NCBI GenBank assembly: GCA_036273175.1
Contig: DASUIE010000276.1
Location: forward strand, 1-25,065
From: DATARH01 sp036273175
GTDB lineage: Bacteria; Pseudomonadota; Alphaproteobacteria; ATCC43930; CGMCC-115725
Length of the DNA stretch: 25,065 nucleotides
Direction of reading: 5' to 3'
Shown: positions 13,846 to 21,089 of the stretch, one piece after another
How the letters are laid out: every line of letters begins with the position of its first letter
How positions within the stretch are numbered: position 1 is the stretch's first letter
Program-made: the position numbers and the translations under genes
The notes under the pieces: generated by a model
Database searches by the model: none
What the model was told of the DNA's origin: nothing
The model's input: the letters and a program-made list of their open reading frames with translations, nothing else

Positions 13846-15426
13846 ATGCCCAAGGTATTGATCGCCGACGCTTTGAGCCCGCGCGCCGTGGCGGTGTTCG
13901 CCGAGCGCGGGGTCGAGACCGACTTCAAGGTCGGGCTCAAACCCGCCGAGCTGGCCGCGATCATCGGCGGGTATGACGGGCTGGCGGTGCGCTCGGCAAC
14001 CAAGGTCACGGCCGAGCTGATCGCCGCCGCTGGCAAGCTGCGCATCGTCGGGCGCGCCGGGATCGGGGTCGACAATATCGATGTGCCGGCGGCGACCCAG
14101 CGCGGCATCGTCGTGATGAACACGCCCTACGGCAACTCGATCACGACCGCCGAGCACACGATCGCGCTCCTGTTCGCGCTGGCCCGGGAAATCCCGGCCG
14201 CCGACCGCTCGACCCAGTCCGGCAAATGGGAGAAGTCGCGGTTTATGAGGGTCGAGCTTGCCGGCAAGGTGCTGGGTGTCGTCGGCTGCGGCAATATCGG
14301 CTCGATCGTCGCCGACCGGGCTCAGGGCCTCAGGATGAAGGTGGTCGCCTACGACCCGTTCCTCTCGGCCGAGCGCGCGGTCGATCTGGGGGTCGAACGC
14401 GTCGCCCTAGACGAGCTCTATGCCCGCGCCGATTTCATCACGCTGCACACGCCGCTCACCGAGCAGACCCGGAGCCTGATCGACAAGCGCGCCTTCGCGA
14501 AGATGAAGGATGGGGTGCGGCTGATCAATTGCGCGCGCGGCGGGCTCGTCGTCGAGGCCGACCTTGCCGCCGCGCTCGATTCCGGCAAGGTCGCCGGCGC
14601 CGCGGTCGATGCCTTTGTCGAGGAGCCGGCGCCGCAATCGAACCCGCTTTTCGGCCGCGACAACGTCGTCGCCACCCCCCATCTCGGCGCCGCGACCAGC
14701 GAGGCGCAGGAAAACGTCGCAGTGCAGATCGCCGAACAGATGTCGGACTATCTGCTGTCGGGCGCGATCTCAAACGCGGTCAACATGCCGTCGCTGACCG
14801 CCGAGGAGGCGGCGCGGCTCAAGCCCTACATGAAGCTCGCCGAGCAGCTCGGCAGCCTGGCCGGGCAGCTTACCGAGACCGGCATTATCTCCGCGGTCGA
14901 TGTCATCTACGAGGGCGCGATCGCCGCGCTCAATGTCAAGCCGTTGACCGCAATCGCGCTGACCGGGCTGCTCGCGCCGCAGCTTTCGACGATCAACATG
15001 GTCAACGCCCCGGTAATCTGCCGCGAGCGCGACATTCGCGTCAGCGAGACGCTGCGTTCCGACCCGGGCGACTATCAGACCCTGATCCGCGTCGCGGTGA
15101 CCTTCGAGGGGAAGGAGCGGGCGGTCGAGGGCACGCTCTTCGGCGACAAGCCGCGCCTCGTCTCGGTCGCCGGCATCCCGCTCGAGGCCGAGCTCGGCGG
15201 CCATGTCCTCTATGTGCGCAACAATGACAAGCCCGGCTTTATCGGCGCGCTGGGCCGCACCCTCGCGGCGGCGGAGATCAATATCGCCACGCTGCATCTC
15301 GGCCGCACCGCGCCGGGCCAGGACGCGATCCTCCTCGCCGGCGTCGATCAGGCATTGACCCCGGCCGTGCTCGACGAGGTCTGCGCGCTGCCCAACGTGA
15401 TCCAAGCGAAAGCGCTGAAGTTCTAG
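13846..15426 (+). CDS. serA: D-3-phosphoglycerate dehydrogenase, long ACT-domain form
   Basis: A 526-residue protein that oxidises 3-phosphoglycerate to 3-phosphohydroxypyruvate with NAD+, the committing step of serine synthesis. The nucleotide fold has 'GVVGCGNIGSIVADRA' (GCGNIG 147-152) with D170. The catalytic triad positions are R231 ('NCARGG'), E260 ('FVEEP') and H279 ('ATPHLGA'). After about residue 320 come the intervening (ASB) domain and a C-terminal ACT domain starting near 'HVLYVRNNDKPGFIGALG', where serine feedback would act in enzymes of this type. Length is typical of the long form (about 525-530). The ATG at 13846 has CTGGAG upstream. It is the second gene of the serC-serA operon. 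The expected phosphatase serB is not in the window. Confidence 0.96.
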   Translation: MPKVLIADALSPRAVAVFAERGVETDFKVGLKPAELAAIIGGYDGLAVRSATKVTAELIAAAGKLRIVGRAGIGVDNIDVPAATQRGIVVMNTPYGNSITTAEHTIALLFALAREIPAADRSTQSGKWEKSRFMRVELAGKVLGVVGCGNIGSIVADRAQGLRMKVVAYDPFLSAERAVDLGVERVALDELYARADFITLHTPLTEQTRSLIDKRAFAKMKDGVRLINCARGGLVVEADLAAALDSGKVAGAAVDAFVEEPAPQSNPLFGRDNVVATPHLGAATSEAQENVAVQIAEQMSDYLLSGAISNAVNMPSLTAEEAARLKPYMKLAEQLGSLAGQLTETGIISAVDVIYEGAIAALNVKPLTAIALTGLLAPQLSTINMVNAPVICRERDIRVSETLRSDPGDYQTLIRVAVTFEGKERAVEGTLFGDKPRLVSVAGIPLEAELGGHVLYVRNNDKPGFIGALGRTLAAAEINIATLHLGRTAPGQDAILLAGVDQALTPAVLDEVCALPNVIQAKALKF

Positions 15427-15449
15427 GCGGGCGGAGTACCGAATCGTCA

Positions 15450-15523
15450 ATTCACAATGAGGCAGTGAGGCAGTGAGATGGCGGCGAATCCAACCCTCAC
15501 TGTCTCACTTTCTCATTGTGAAT
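15450..15523. repeat. Large imperfect palindrome between serA and the ABC binding-protein gene
   Basis: Left arm 15450-15477 and right arm 15496-15523 are reverse complements over 28 bases with only three mismatches, around an 18-base loop. The left arm starts ATTCACAATGAG and then repeats the unit GGCAGTGA (15461-15468, 15469-15476, partly degenerate). It lies in the 116 bp between two convergent genes, so one role could be to end both transcripts, but there is no T-run after either arm. Arm length, mismatch pattern and base composition (less GC than the surroundings) are more like a dispersed palindromic element than an ordinary terminator. Confidence 0.75.
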
Positions 15524-15542
15524 CTTTAGGCGCTTCGCGCCG

Positions 15543-17120
15543 CTAGGCTCGCCGCACCCCATAGAATTGCGGCCAGCCGTAGTGCACGTCTTGCAGATTG
15601 GCGTGGTAGGCGGTCGGCTGGTCGTACATGCCGAGCGGCACATAGCTCGGGTTCTGCCAGAAATGCTCCTGCATCGCGCGCGTCAGCTTTTGCTGGGCGG
15701 CGAGGTCGGGCGCGGCGAACCAGTCGTCGCGAAGCTTCTCCATCTCGGGATCGGTCGGCCAGCCGAACCATGAGCTGGCGCCGGCGCCGCGGATCGCGAT
15801 GTTGGGGCCGGGCGAGATGTTTCCGAACCCGCCGAGATAGGTATAGAAAATGTTCCAGCCGCCGTGATCGGGCGGCTCCTTGACCGCGCGGCGCGAGACG
15901 ACCGCGCCCCATTCGAGCGCCAAGAGCTCGACATTCATCCCGATCTTCTTCAAGACGTCAGTGGCGACCGAGGCCTCGGCCCAGATCGACGGGATCGTCG
16001 TCGCGCCGAGCACGATGACCTTCTCGCCCTTATAGCCGGCGGCGGCGAGGTCCTTCTTGATCTTCTCGTAGTCTTTCGGCCCGCGGGTGATTTCAACCCC
16101 GACATCGCTGGCGAGCGGGGTGCCGGGCACGAACAGCCCGACATCGAGCTTCATGATGCTCGGCTCGGCGCCGGCAAAGGCCGTCATCACATCCTTCTGG
16201 TCGATCGCCGACAGCACCGCCCGCCGCACCGCCGGCTTGTCGAACGGCGGGTAGAGGTGGTTGAAGCGCAGGCAGCCGATCTCGCCGGTGCGGTCCTTGA
16301 CCGTGACGACGAGCTCCTTGTTCTTCTTGAGCGCCGGGACCAGATCGATCGGCGGGTTCTCCCACCAGTCGATCTCGCCTTGCTGCAGCGCCGCCGCCGC
16401 GGTGCCCGGGTCCTGGATGAAATTCCACACGACGCGGTCGAAATAGGCGACCTTGGGCCCGGCATTGAAGCTCGGCTTGCCGTCCTTGCGCGGCACGTAA
16501 TCGGCATTCTTGGCATAGACGACGCGCTGCCCCGGCACCCGCTCGTCCTTGACGAACTTGAAGGGGCCGCTGCCGATCGCCTCGGTGACCTGGGTGAAAG
16601 CGTCGGTCTTGGCGAGCCGCTCCGGCATGATCGCGCAATAGACCTGGGCCAGCGCATAGGTCAGCAGCGGGAACGGCGTCTTCAGGCGGAACTTGATCGT
16701 CTTGTCGTCCGGGGCGCTGACCTCGTCGGTGCGGGCTATCAGCGCCGTGCCCATCGGGTCGCGCTTGCCGAAGCGCTGGATCGTCGCGACGCAATCCTTG
16801 GCGAGGACCGGCGCGCCGTCATGGAACTTGAGACTGTCGCGCAGCTTGATCGTGACCTCCTTGCCGTCGGCGGACGTGGTCTCGCCTTCGGCCATCTGCC
16901 GCTGCACGGCGAAATCGGCGTCGAAGGCGTAGAGCGTGTCGTAGACCGCGAGCGAGAAGTTGCGGGTGATGTCGGCCGTCGTCCACACCGGGTCGAGCGA
17001 GGCGAGGTCGGCATGCGGCACGAAGGTGATGACCGAATCCTTCTCGGCCCGCACGATGCCCGGAGCCGCCATCACCGCCGCGCCGGCCAGCGCCGATTTT
17101 AAAACATCCCGTCGCTTCAT
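15543..17120 (-). CDS. ABC transporter substrate-binding protein, family 5 (peptide/nickel/opine type), Tat-exported
   Basis: A 525-residue periplasmic solute-binding protein of the DppA/OppA family. The N-terminus 'MKRRDVLKSALAGAAVMAAP' is a twin-arginine (Tat) signal, with cleavage probably after 'IVRA' near residue 25. The mature part shows the family blocks 'LRDSLKFHDGAPVLAKDCVATIQRF', as in 'F.DG.P.TA.DV..S..R' (about residues 95-120), 'IGSGPFKFVKDE' and 'FDKPAVRRAVLSAIDQKDVM'. Such proteins deliver oligopeptides, opines, glutathione or other solutes to an ABC permease. GGGAG precedes the ATG at 17120; an upstream in-frame ATG would bury the signal. No permease or ATPase gene adjoins it: serA converges on its 3' side, and the gene on its 5' side points the other way. 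The ligand is not deducible. Confidence 0.92.
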   Translation of the reverse strand: MKRRDVLKSALAGAAVMAAPGIVRAEKDSVITFVPHADLASLDPVWTTADITRNFSLAVYDTLYAFDADFAVQRQMAEGETTSADGKEVTIKLRDSLKFHDGAPVLAKDCVATIQRFGKRDPMGTALIARTDEVSAPDDKTIKFRLKTPFPLLTYALAQVYCAIMPERLAKTDAFTQVTEAIGSGPFKFVKDERVPGQRVVYAKNADYVPRKDGKPSFNAGPKVAYFDRVVWNFIQDPGTAAAALQQGEIDWWENPPIDLVPALKKNKELVVTVKDRTGEIGCLRFNHLYPPFDKPAVRRAVLSAIDQKDVMTAFAGAEPSIMKLDVGLFVPGTPLASDVGVEITRGPKDYEKIKKDLAAAGYKGEKVIVLGATTIPSIWAEASVATDVLKKIGMNVELLALEWGAVVSRRAVKEPPDHGGWNIFYTYLGGFGNISPGPNIAIRGAGASSWFGWPTDPEMEKLRDDWFAAPDLAAQQKLTRAMQEHFWQNPSYVPLGMYDQPTAYHANLQDVHYGWPQFYGVRRA

Positions 17121-17240
17121 TGCTTCGCTCCCCGGCTGTTCCCGGCCGCCGGTCGGCCGGTGCGCTAGTTTTATCGGCAATCGCACGTTGAGCGCGCGCT
17201 TTTTTTCCGGTGCCGCCCGGCCGGAATTGTGTCCGGCGTT

Positions 17241-17266
17241 AACGAAAAATTAAGAATGATTTCGTT
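17241..17266. promoter_or_regulatory. AT-rich divergent control region with short inverted repeat
   Basis: AACGAAA (17241-17247) and TTTCGTT (17260-17266) form a perfect seven-base inverted repeat with a 12-base spacer. They lie in the most AT-rich stretch of the window (about 17235-17325), between the divergent binding-protein gene and the gene at 17332. It could be an operator for either. TATATT at 17316-17321 is a possible -10 element for the rightward gene, but the start region overlaps it, so this is uncertain. Confidence 0.3.
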
Positions 17267-17331
17267 TTGAATAATCTCAAAGAACCGGGATTTTTTAAGC
17301 GAATGCTGGATATTGTATATTGGAGTTCGCG

Positions 17332-17844
17332 GTGAACGCATCACCGACGAGGCGCACAGCCTTGCAAGTTGAGCTGCGACGTCTCGCGCTGCTCGCCGGA
17401 GATCTTTCCGGCAGAGCGGGAGCGGAGGTCGAGGCCATGGCAGGCCGCCTCGATCACGACCTCGAATCCATGGCGCGGCATTATCTTTTCGCGCTGCGCG
17501 ATCAAGGCCTGATCATCGAAGGGGAAGCCGTGCTTCTCGCGAGCGCGGCCAACGTGCTCAAGACCGATCCGGACCGCCAGCGCGCCGCCAGCGAGATCGC
17601 ACGGCTGTGCGGTAACCTCGCGTCGGGTGGCGAAGGCGCGAGTCTCGTCGCGATCATGATCGCCACGATCGCCATCGAGGCAAGCCGTCGCGCCGCGCTG
17701 GAGCCCCCGCCCGCGCGTCCGCCGCTCTACGCTGTCGCGGGCAGCGCATTCGGGGCGCATTATGCGGCGGCCGCCGGACTTCCCGGATCCATCGCCGGCG
17801 GCATCGCCGCGGCTATCGGCGCTTCGTTGCCGGTCGAGCCATAG
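17332..17844 (+). CDS. Unrecognised protein, 170 residues
   Basis: I do not recognise this protein. I take the GTG at 17332 as start because TTGGAG stands six bases before it; a TTG at 17320 would overlap that ribosome site. The N-terminal two thirds look helical and charged ('TALQVELRRLALLAGDLSGR', 'LDHDLESMARHYLFALRDQG', 'QRAASEIARLCGNLAS'). The C-terminal third is rich in alanine and glycine ('AVAGSAFGAHYAAAAGLPGS' and 'IAGGIAAAIGASLP') and hydrophobic enough to associate with a membrane. Its direction is the same as hisZ, 42 bp downstream, but its upstream region is a separate AT-rich block, so it may be an insertion ahead of hisZ-purA. No cysteine pair, nucleotide-binding motif or DNA-binding motif is evident. 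Confidence 0.65.
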   Translation: MNASPTRRTALQVELRRLALLAGDLSGRAGAEVEAMAGRLDHDLESMARHYLFALRDQGLIIEGEAVLLASAANVLKTDPDRQRAASEIARLCGNLASGGEGASLVAIMIATIAIEASRRAALEPPPARPPLYAVAGSAFGAHYAAAAGLPGSIAGGIAAAIGASLPVEP

Positions 17845-17886
17845 GCTCTCCCGCGATCCTCGCGGCAGTCGCTTTCTCGCCGCGCT

Positions 17887-19062
17887 ATGTGCAATATCCC
17901 GCCGATGAACGACGCCCCGCACCTGGCCCTGCTGCCGACCGGGTTCTACGATCTGTTGCCGCCCGAGGCGCAGATCGAGGCCGAGGTCACCGCCCGCCTG
18001 ATGGCGGTGCTGGGGGCGCATGGATACGAGCGCGTCAAGCCGCCGCTGGTCGAGTTCGAGGAGGCGCTGCTGTCGGGCGCCGGCGCGGATACGGCCGCGG
18101 AGACCTTTCGCACGCTCGACCCGGCCTCGCATCGGATGATCGGCGTGCGCGCCGACATGACGCCGCAGATCGCCCGCATCGCCGGCAGCCGCCTCGCGCA
18201 TTACGAGCGGCCGCTGCGCCTCAGCTATGACGGGCAGGTGCTGCGGGTCAAAGGCTCCGAGATCCGCCCCGAGCGCCAGGTGGGCCAGGCCGGCGCCGAG
18301 CTGATCGGAGCGGGCGGCCCTGCCGCCGATGTCGAGGTCATCGCCGTCGCCGGCGAGGCGCTGCAAACGGTCGGGGTCCCCCATCTCTCGGTCGACATCA
18401 CGCTTCCGACGCTGGTTCCGGCGATCGCCGAGGCCTATGGCATCGCCGGCGCCGAGGCGGCCCGACTGCGCGCCGCGCTTGACCACAAGGATGCGACGAC
18501 CGTCGCGGCGATGCCGGGGCAGGCGGGAAAGCTCTTGTCGGGTCTCGTCGCGCTCGCCGGCGCGGCCGGCTCGGCCCGCGCCGCGCTCGACCGGCTCGAC
18601 CTGCCGCCGAAGGCGCGCGACGAGCGGGACCGGCTCGGCGCCGTGCTCGACGGGCTCAAGGCGGCGATGCCGTCGCTGAAGGTCACGATCGACCCGGTCG
18701 AGAATCGCGGCTTCGAGTACCACACCGGCATCAGCTTTGCCTTTTTTGCCCGGGTCGGGCCGGAGCGCGGACCGCTCGGCGAGCTCGGCCGCGGCGGACG
18801 CTACCTCGCCGGGGCGGCGGCCGCGCCGGAGCCGGCGACCGGGTTCACGCTCTACACCGACACGATCCTGCGCACCCTGCCCGAGGCGAAGCCAGGGCGC
18901 CGCGTGCTGGTGCCGCAGGGCGAGGCGGGTGCGGCGGCAGGGTTGCGCGCCGCCGGCTGGGTCACCGTCGCGGCACTCGCGCCCGCCGCGGACTGGCATG
19001 GCGAGGCGCGGCGGCTCGGCTGCGGGCACGTGCTCGAAGCCGGCAAGCCCGTCCCCGCGTAA
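17887..19062 (+). CDS. hisZ: ATP phosphoribosyltransferase regulatory subunit
   Basis: A 391-residue class II HisRS-like paralogue. HisZ proteins lack aminoacylation activity and form a hetero-octamer with short-form HisG to catalyse and regulate the first step of histidine synthesis. Visible signatures are 'LLPTGFYDLLPPEAQIEAEV' near the N-terminus, 'GYERVKPPLVEFEEALL', the motif-2-like 'SYDGQVLR' with 'ERQVGQAGAELIG', and 'ENRGFEYHTGISFAFF' plus 'LGRGGRY' at the end. This implies that a short-form hisG lies elsewhere in the genome. The start is uncertain: ATG at 17887 or at 17905, neither with a clear ribosome site; family alignments would fit either. purA follows after 14 bases, an arrangement common in alphaproteobacteria. 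Confidence 0.92.
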   Translation: MCNIPPMNDAPHLALLPTGFYDLLPPEAQIEAEVTARLMAVLGAHGYERVKPPLVEFEEALLSGAGADTAAETFRTLDPASHRMIGVRADMTPQIARIAGSRLAHYERPLRLSYDGQVLRVKGSEIRPERQVGQAGAELIGAGGPAADVEVIAVAGEALQTVGVPHLSVDITLPTLVPAIAEAYGIAGAEAARLRAALDHKDATTVAAMPGQAGKLLSGLVALAGAAGSARAALDRLDLPPKARDERDRLGAVLDGLKAAMPSLKVTIDPVENRGFEYHTGISFAFFARVGPERGPLGELGRGGRYLAGAAAAPEPATGFTLYTDTILRTLPEAKPGRRVLVPQGEAGAAAGLRAAGWVTVAALAPAADWHGEARRLGCGHVLEAGKPVPA

Positions 19063-19076
19063 GGATCGGATCACAC

Positions 19077-20369
19077 ATGGCGAATGTCGCGGTCGTCGGC
19101 ACCCAATGGGGCGACGAAGGCAAGGGCAAGATCGTCGATTGGCTGTCGGAACGCGCCGAGATCGTCGTGCGCTTCCAGGGCGGCCACAATGCCGGGCATA
19201 CCCTCGTCGTCGGCAATATCGAGTACCGGCTGAGCCTCCTACCCTCGGGTGTCGTGCGGCCGGGCAAGCTGTCGATCATCGGCAACGGCGTCGTGGTCGA
19301 CCCCTGGGCGCTGCTCAAGGAGATCGAGACGATGCGCGGCAAGGGGCTCGACATTTCCCCGAAGACGCTGCGCGTCGCCGACAACGCGGCTTTGATCCTG
19401 CCCTCGCACGGCGCCCTCGACCGCGCCCGCGAGGAGCGCCGCGGCGACAAGCGGCTCGGCACGACCGGGCGCGGCATCGGCCCCGCCTATGAGGACAAGG
19501 TCGGGCGCCGCGCGGTGCGCGTCTGCGACCTCGCCGACCCCAAGGCGCTGGCCGACCGCGTCGACGATCTTTTGCTGAATCACAATGCCTTGCTGCGCGG
19601 TCTTAACGCGCCTGAAGTGGACCGGAACAAGCTTATCGCCGAGCTGAAGGCGGTGGCGCCGAAGATCCTGCCCTATGCCGATACGTGCTGGCGGCTGCTC
19701 GACGAGGCGCGCCGGAGCGGGCGGCGCATCCTGTTCGAGGGGGCGCAGGCGGCGCTGCTCGATGTCGATCACGGCACCTACCCCTACGTCACCTCGTCGA
19801 ACACGCTGGCCGGCAATGCCGCGGCCGGGTCGGGCATCGCGCCGGCGGCGATCGGTTACGTGCTCGGCATCACCAAGGCCTATACGACACGCGTCGGCAG
19901 CGGTCCGTTTCCGACCGAGCTCAACGACGAAACCGGTCAGCGGCTCGGCGAGCGCGGCCGCGAGTTCGGCACCGTCACCGGCCGGCCGCGGCGCTGCGGC
20001 TGGTTCGACGCGGTGCTGGTGCGCCAGGCCTGCCGCGTCGGCGGGGTCGACGGCATCGCGCTGACCAAGCTCGACGTGCTCGACGGGTTCGACGAGATCA
20101 AGATCTGCACCGGCTACAAGCGCGGGCGGAAGACCTACGACTACCTGCCCGCCGGCACCTCGCTGCAGGCCGAGGTCGAGCCGGTCTACGAGACCGCCGA
20201 GGGCTGGCGCGAAAGCACCCGCGGCGCCCGCTCCTGGGCCGACCTGCCCGCCGCCGCGATCAAGTACGTCCGCCGCCTGGAAGAGCTGATCGGTTCGCCG
20301 GTCGCGCTGCTCTCGACCAGCCCCGAGCGCGAGGACACGGTCCTCGTCCGCGACCCGTTCGCCGATTGA
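19077..20369 (+). CDS. purA: Adenylosuccinate synthetase
   Basis: A 430-residue enzyme that joins IMP and aspartate with GTP to make adenylosuccinate, the committing step to AMP. The GTP-binding loop is 'GTQWGDEGKGKIVDWL' with catalytic base D13, and 'GGHNAGHT' carries the catalytic H41. Further family blocks are 'GTTGRGIGPAYEDKVGRR', 'FEGAQAALLDVDHGTYPYVT', 'TRVGSGPFPTE' and the GTP-specificity site 'LTKLDVLDGFDEIKIC'. Length and all motifs are normal. AAGGA lies upstream of the ATG at 19077. It appears to be co-transcribed with hisZ. After the TGA at 20369 there are 67 bases before the vapB-like gene, with no T-rich terminator visible. Confidence 0.97.
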   Translation: MANVAVVGTQWGDEGKGKIVDWLSERAEIVVRFQGGHNAGHTLVVGNIEYRLSLLPSGVVRPGKLSIIGNGVVVDPWALLKEIETMRGKGLDISPKTLRVADNAALILPSHGALDRAREERRGDKRLGTTGRGIGPAYEDKVGRRAVRVCDLADPKALADRVDDLLLNHNALLRGLNAPEVDRNKLIAELKAVAPKILPYADTCWRLLDEARRSGRRILFEGAQAALLDVDHGTYPYVTSSNTLAGNAAAGSGIAPAAIGYVLGITKAYTTRVGSGPFPTELNDETGQRLGERGREFGTVTGRPRRCGWFDAVLVRQACRVGGVDGIALTKLDVLDGFDEIKICTGYKRGRKTYDYLPAGTSLQAEVEPVYETAEGWRESTRGARSWADLPAAAIKYVRRLEELIGSPVALLSTSPEREDTVLVRDPFAD

Positions 20370-20380
20370 ATGGGCGCGGA

Positions 20381-20423
20381 TTGACGGCGCAAGGGTAGAC
20401 GCTCAAACTAGTCTAAGACTAGT
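20381..20423 (+). promoter_or_regulatory. Promoter/operator region of the vapB-vapC-nadE unit
   Basis: A perfect inverted repeat, ACTAGTC (20407-20413), TAA, GACTAGT (20417-20423), ends 14 bases before the vapB ATG. This is the expected place and form for a Phd/VapB autoregulatory operator. TTGACG at 20381-20386 is a good -35 box, but the hexamer 17 bases on (CAAACT) is a weak -10, so the exact promoter is uncertain. The palindrome itself is clear. Confidence 0.55.
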
Positions 20424-20436
20424 CGGGATTTCGATC

Positions 20437-20670
20437 ATGGAAGTCGGCGCCTACGAGGCCAAGACCCATCTGCCCGCCCTGCTGGAGCGCGTCCAGCGCG
20501 GCGAGGAGATCACGATCACCAAGCATGGGAAGGCCGTCGCGAAGCTGGTTCCGGTCAGCCATACCAGTGCCGAACGGCGCAACGCCGCGATCGACCGGCT
20601 CAAGGAATTTCGCAAAGGCCGCACGCTCGACGTGCCGATCAAGCAGCTCATCGAAGAGGGTCGAATGTGA
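20437..20670 (+). CDS. vapB: Phd/YefM-family antitoxin (VapB-type)
   Basis: A 77-residue antitoxin of the Phd/YefM fold beginning MEVGAYEAKTHLPALLERVQ, followed by 'GEEITITKHGKAVAKLVPV', the standard 'AK..L..LL..V..GE.I.IT..G.PVA.L.P' pattern. The C-terminal third ('RLKEFRKGRTLDVPIKQLIE') is the usual toxin-binding tail. It should neutralise the PIN toxin encoded next and repress the promoter via the 20407-20423 palindrome. It overlaps vapC by four bases. No good ribosome site is seen before the ATG. The symbol is used for its pairing with a VapC-type PIN toxin. Confidence 0.9.
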   Translation: MEVGAYEAKTHLPALLERVQRGEEITITKHGKAVAKLVPVSHTSAERRNAAIDRLKEFRKGRTLDVPIKQLIEEGRM

Positions 20671-21089
20671 CCTCCTTCGTTCTCGATGCGTCGATCGCCT
20701 TTGCCTGGTGTTTCGACAACGAGGGAACGGAGGCGGCGGATCGGCTCCTCGAACAGCTCCGGTCGGACCAGGCGGCCGTACCGTCATTGTGGCATTTGGA
20801 GGTCTCGAACGGTTTGGCGCTGGCCGAGCGTCGAGGGCGGATCACCCGGGCCGACACGGTGAGATTTATCGACTTGCTCGAGTCGCTGACCATAGTGGTC
20901 GATGCCGATACGCCGCGCCTCGCCTTCGGTTCGATACTCGATCTCGCGCGAAGCCAGCGCCTGACCGGTTACGACGCCAGTTACTTGGAGCTGGCGATGC
21001 GGCTCGGCATACCGCTTGCGACCAAGGACTCTGCCTTGGCCGGCGCAGCTCAGCGGCTCGGCGTTGCCGTGGTGGGGACGGATCCATGA
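20667..21089 (+). CDS. vapC: VapC-type PIN-domain ribonuclease toxin
   Basis: A 140-residue PIN-domain protein. The four acidic residues of the metal-dependent RNase site are in place: D7 ('VLDASIAFAW'), E45 ('WHLEVSNGL'), D103 ('TGYDASYLELA') and D121 ('ATKDSALAGAA'). VapC toxins cut specific RNAs, often initiator tRNA or rRNA, when the antitoxin is lost. The start is GTG at 20667, overlapping the antitoxin stop by four bases (GTGA), with GAAGAGGG upstream. Its own stop overlaps the nadE ATG by four bases (ATGA at 21086-21089), so toxin and NAD+ synthetase are translationally coupled, which is unusual. The site is intact, and the toxin is probably functional. Confidence 0.92.
   Translation: MTSFVLDASIAFAWCFDNEGTEAADRLLEQLRSDQAAVPSLWHLEVSNGLALAERRGRITRADTVRFIDLLESLTIVVDADTPRLAFGSILDLARSQRLTGYDASYLELAMRLGIPLATKDSALAGAAQRLGVAVVGTDP

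Noticed and set aside
17341..19074. A 577-codon minus-strand frame opposite the gene at 17332 and hisZ
   Set aside because: Arg/Asp-rich shadow of hisZ on the opposite strand, with no motif.
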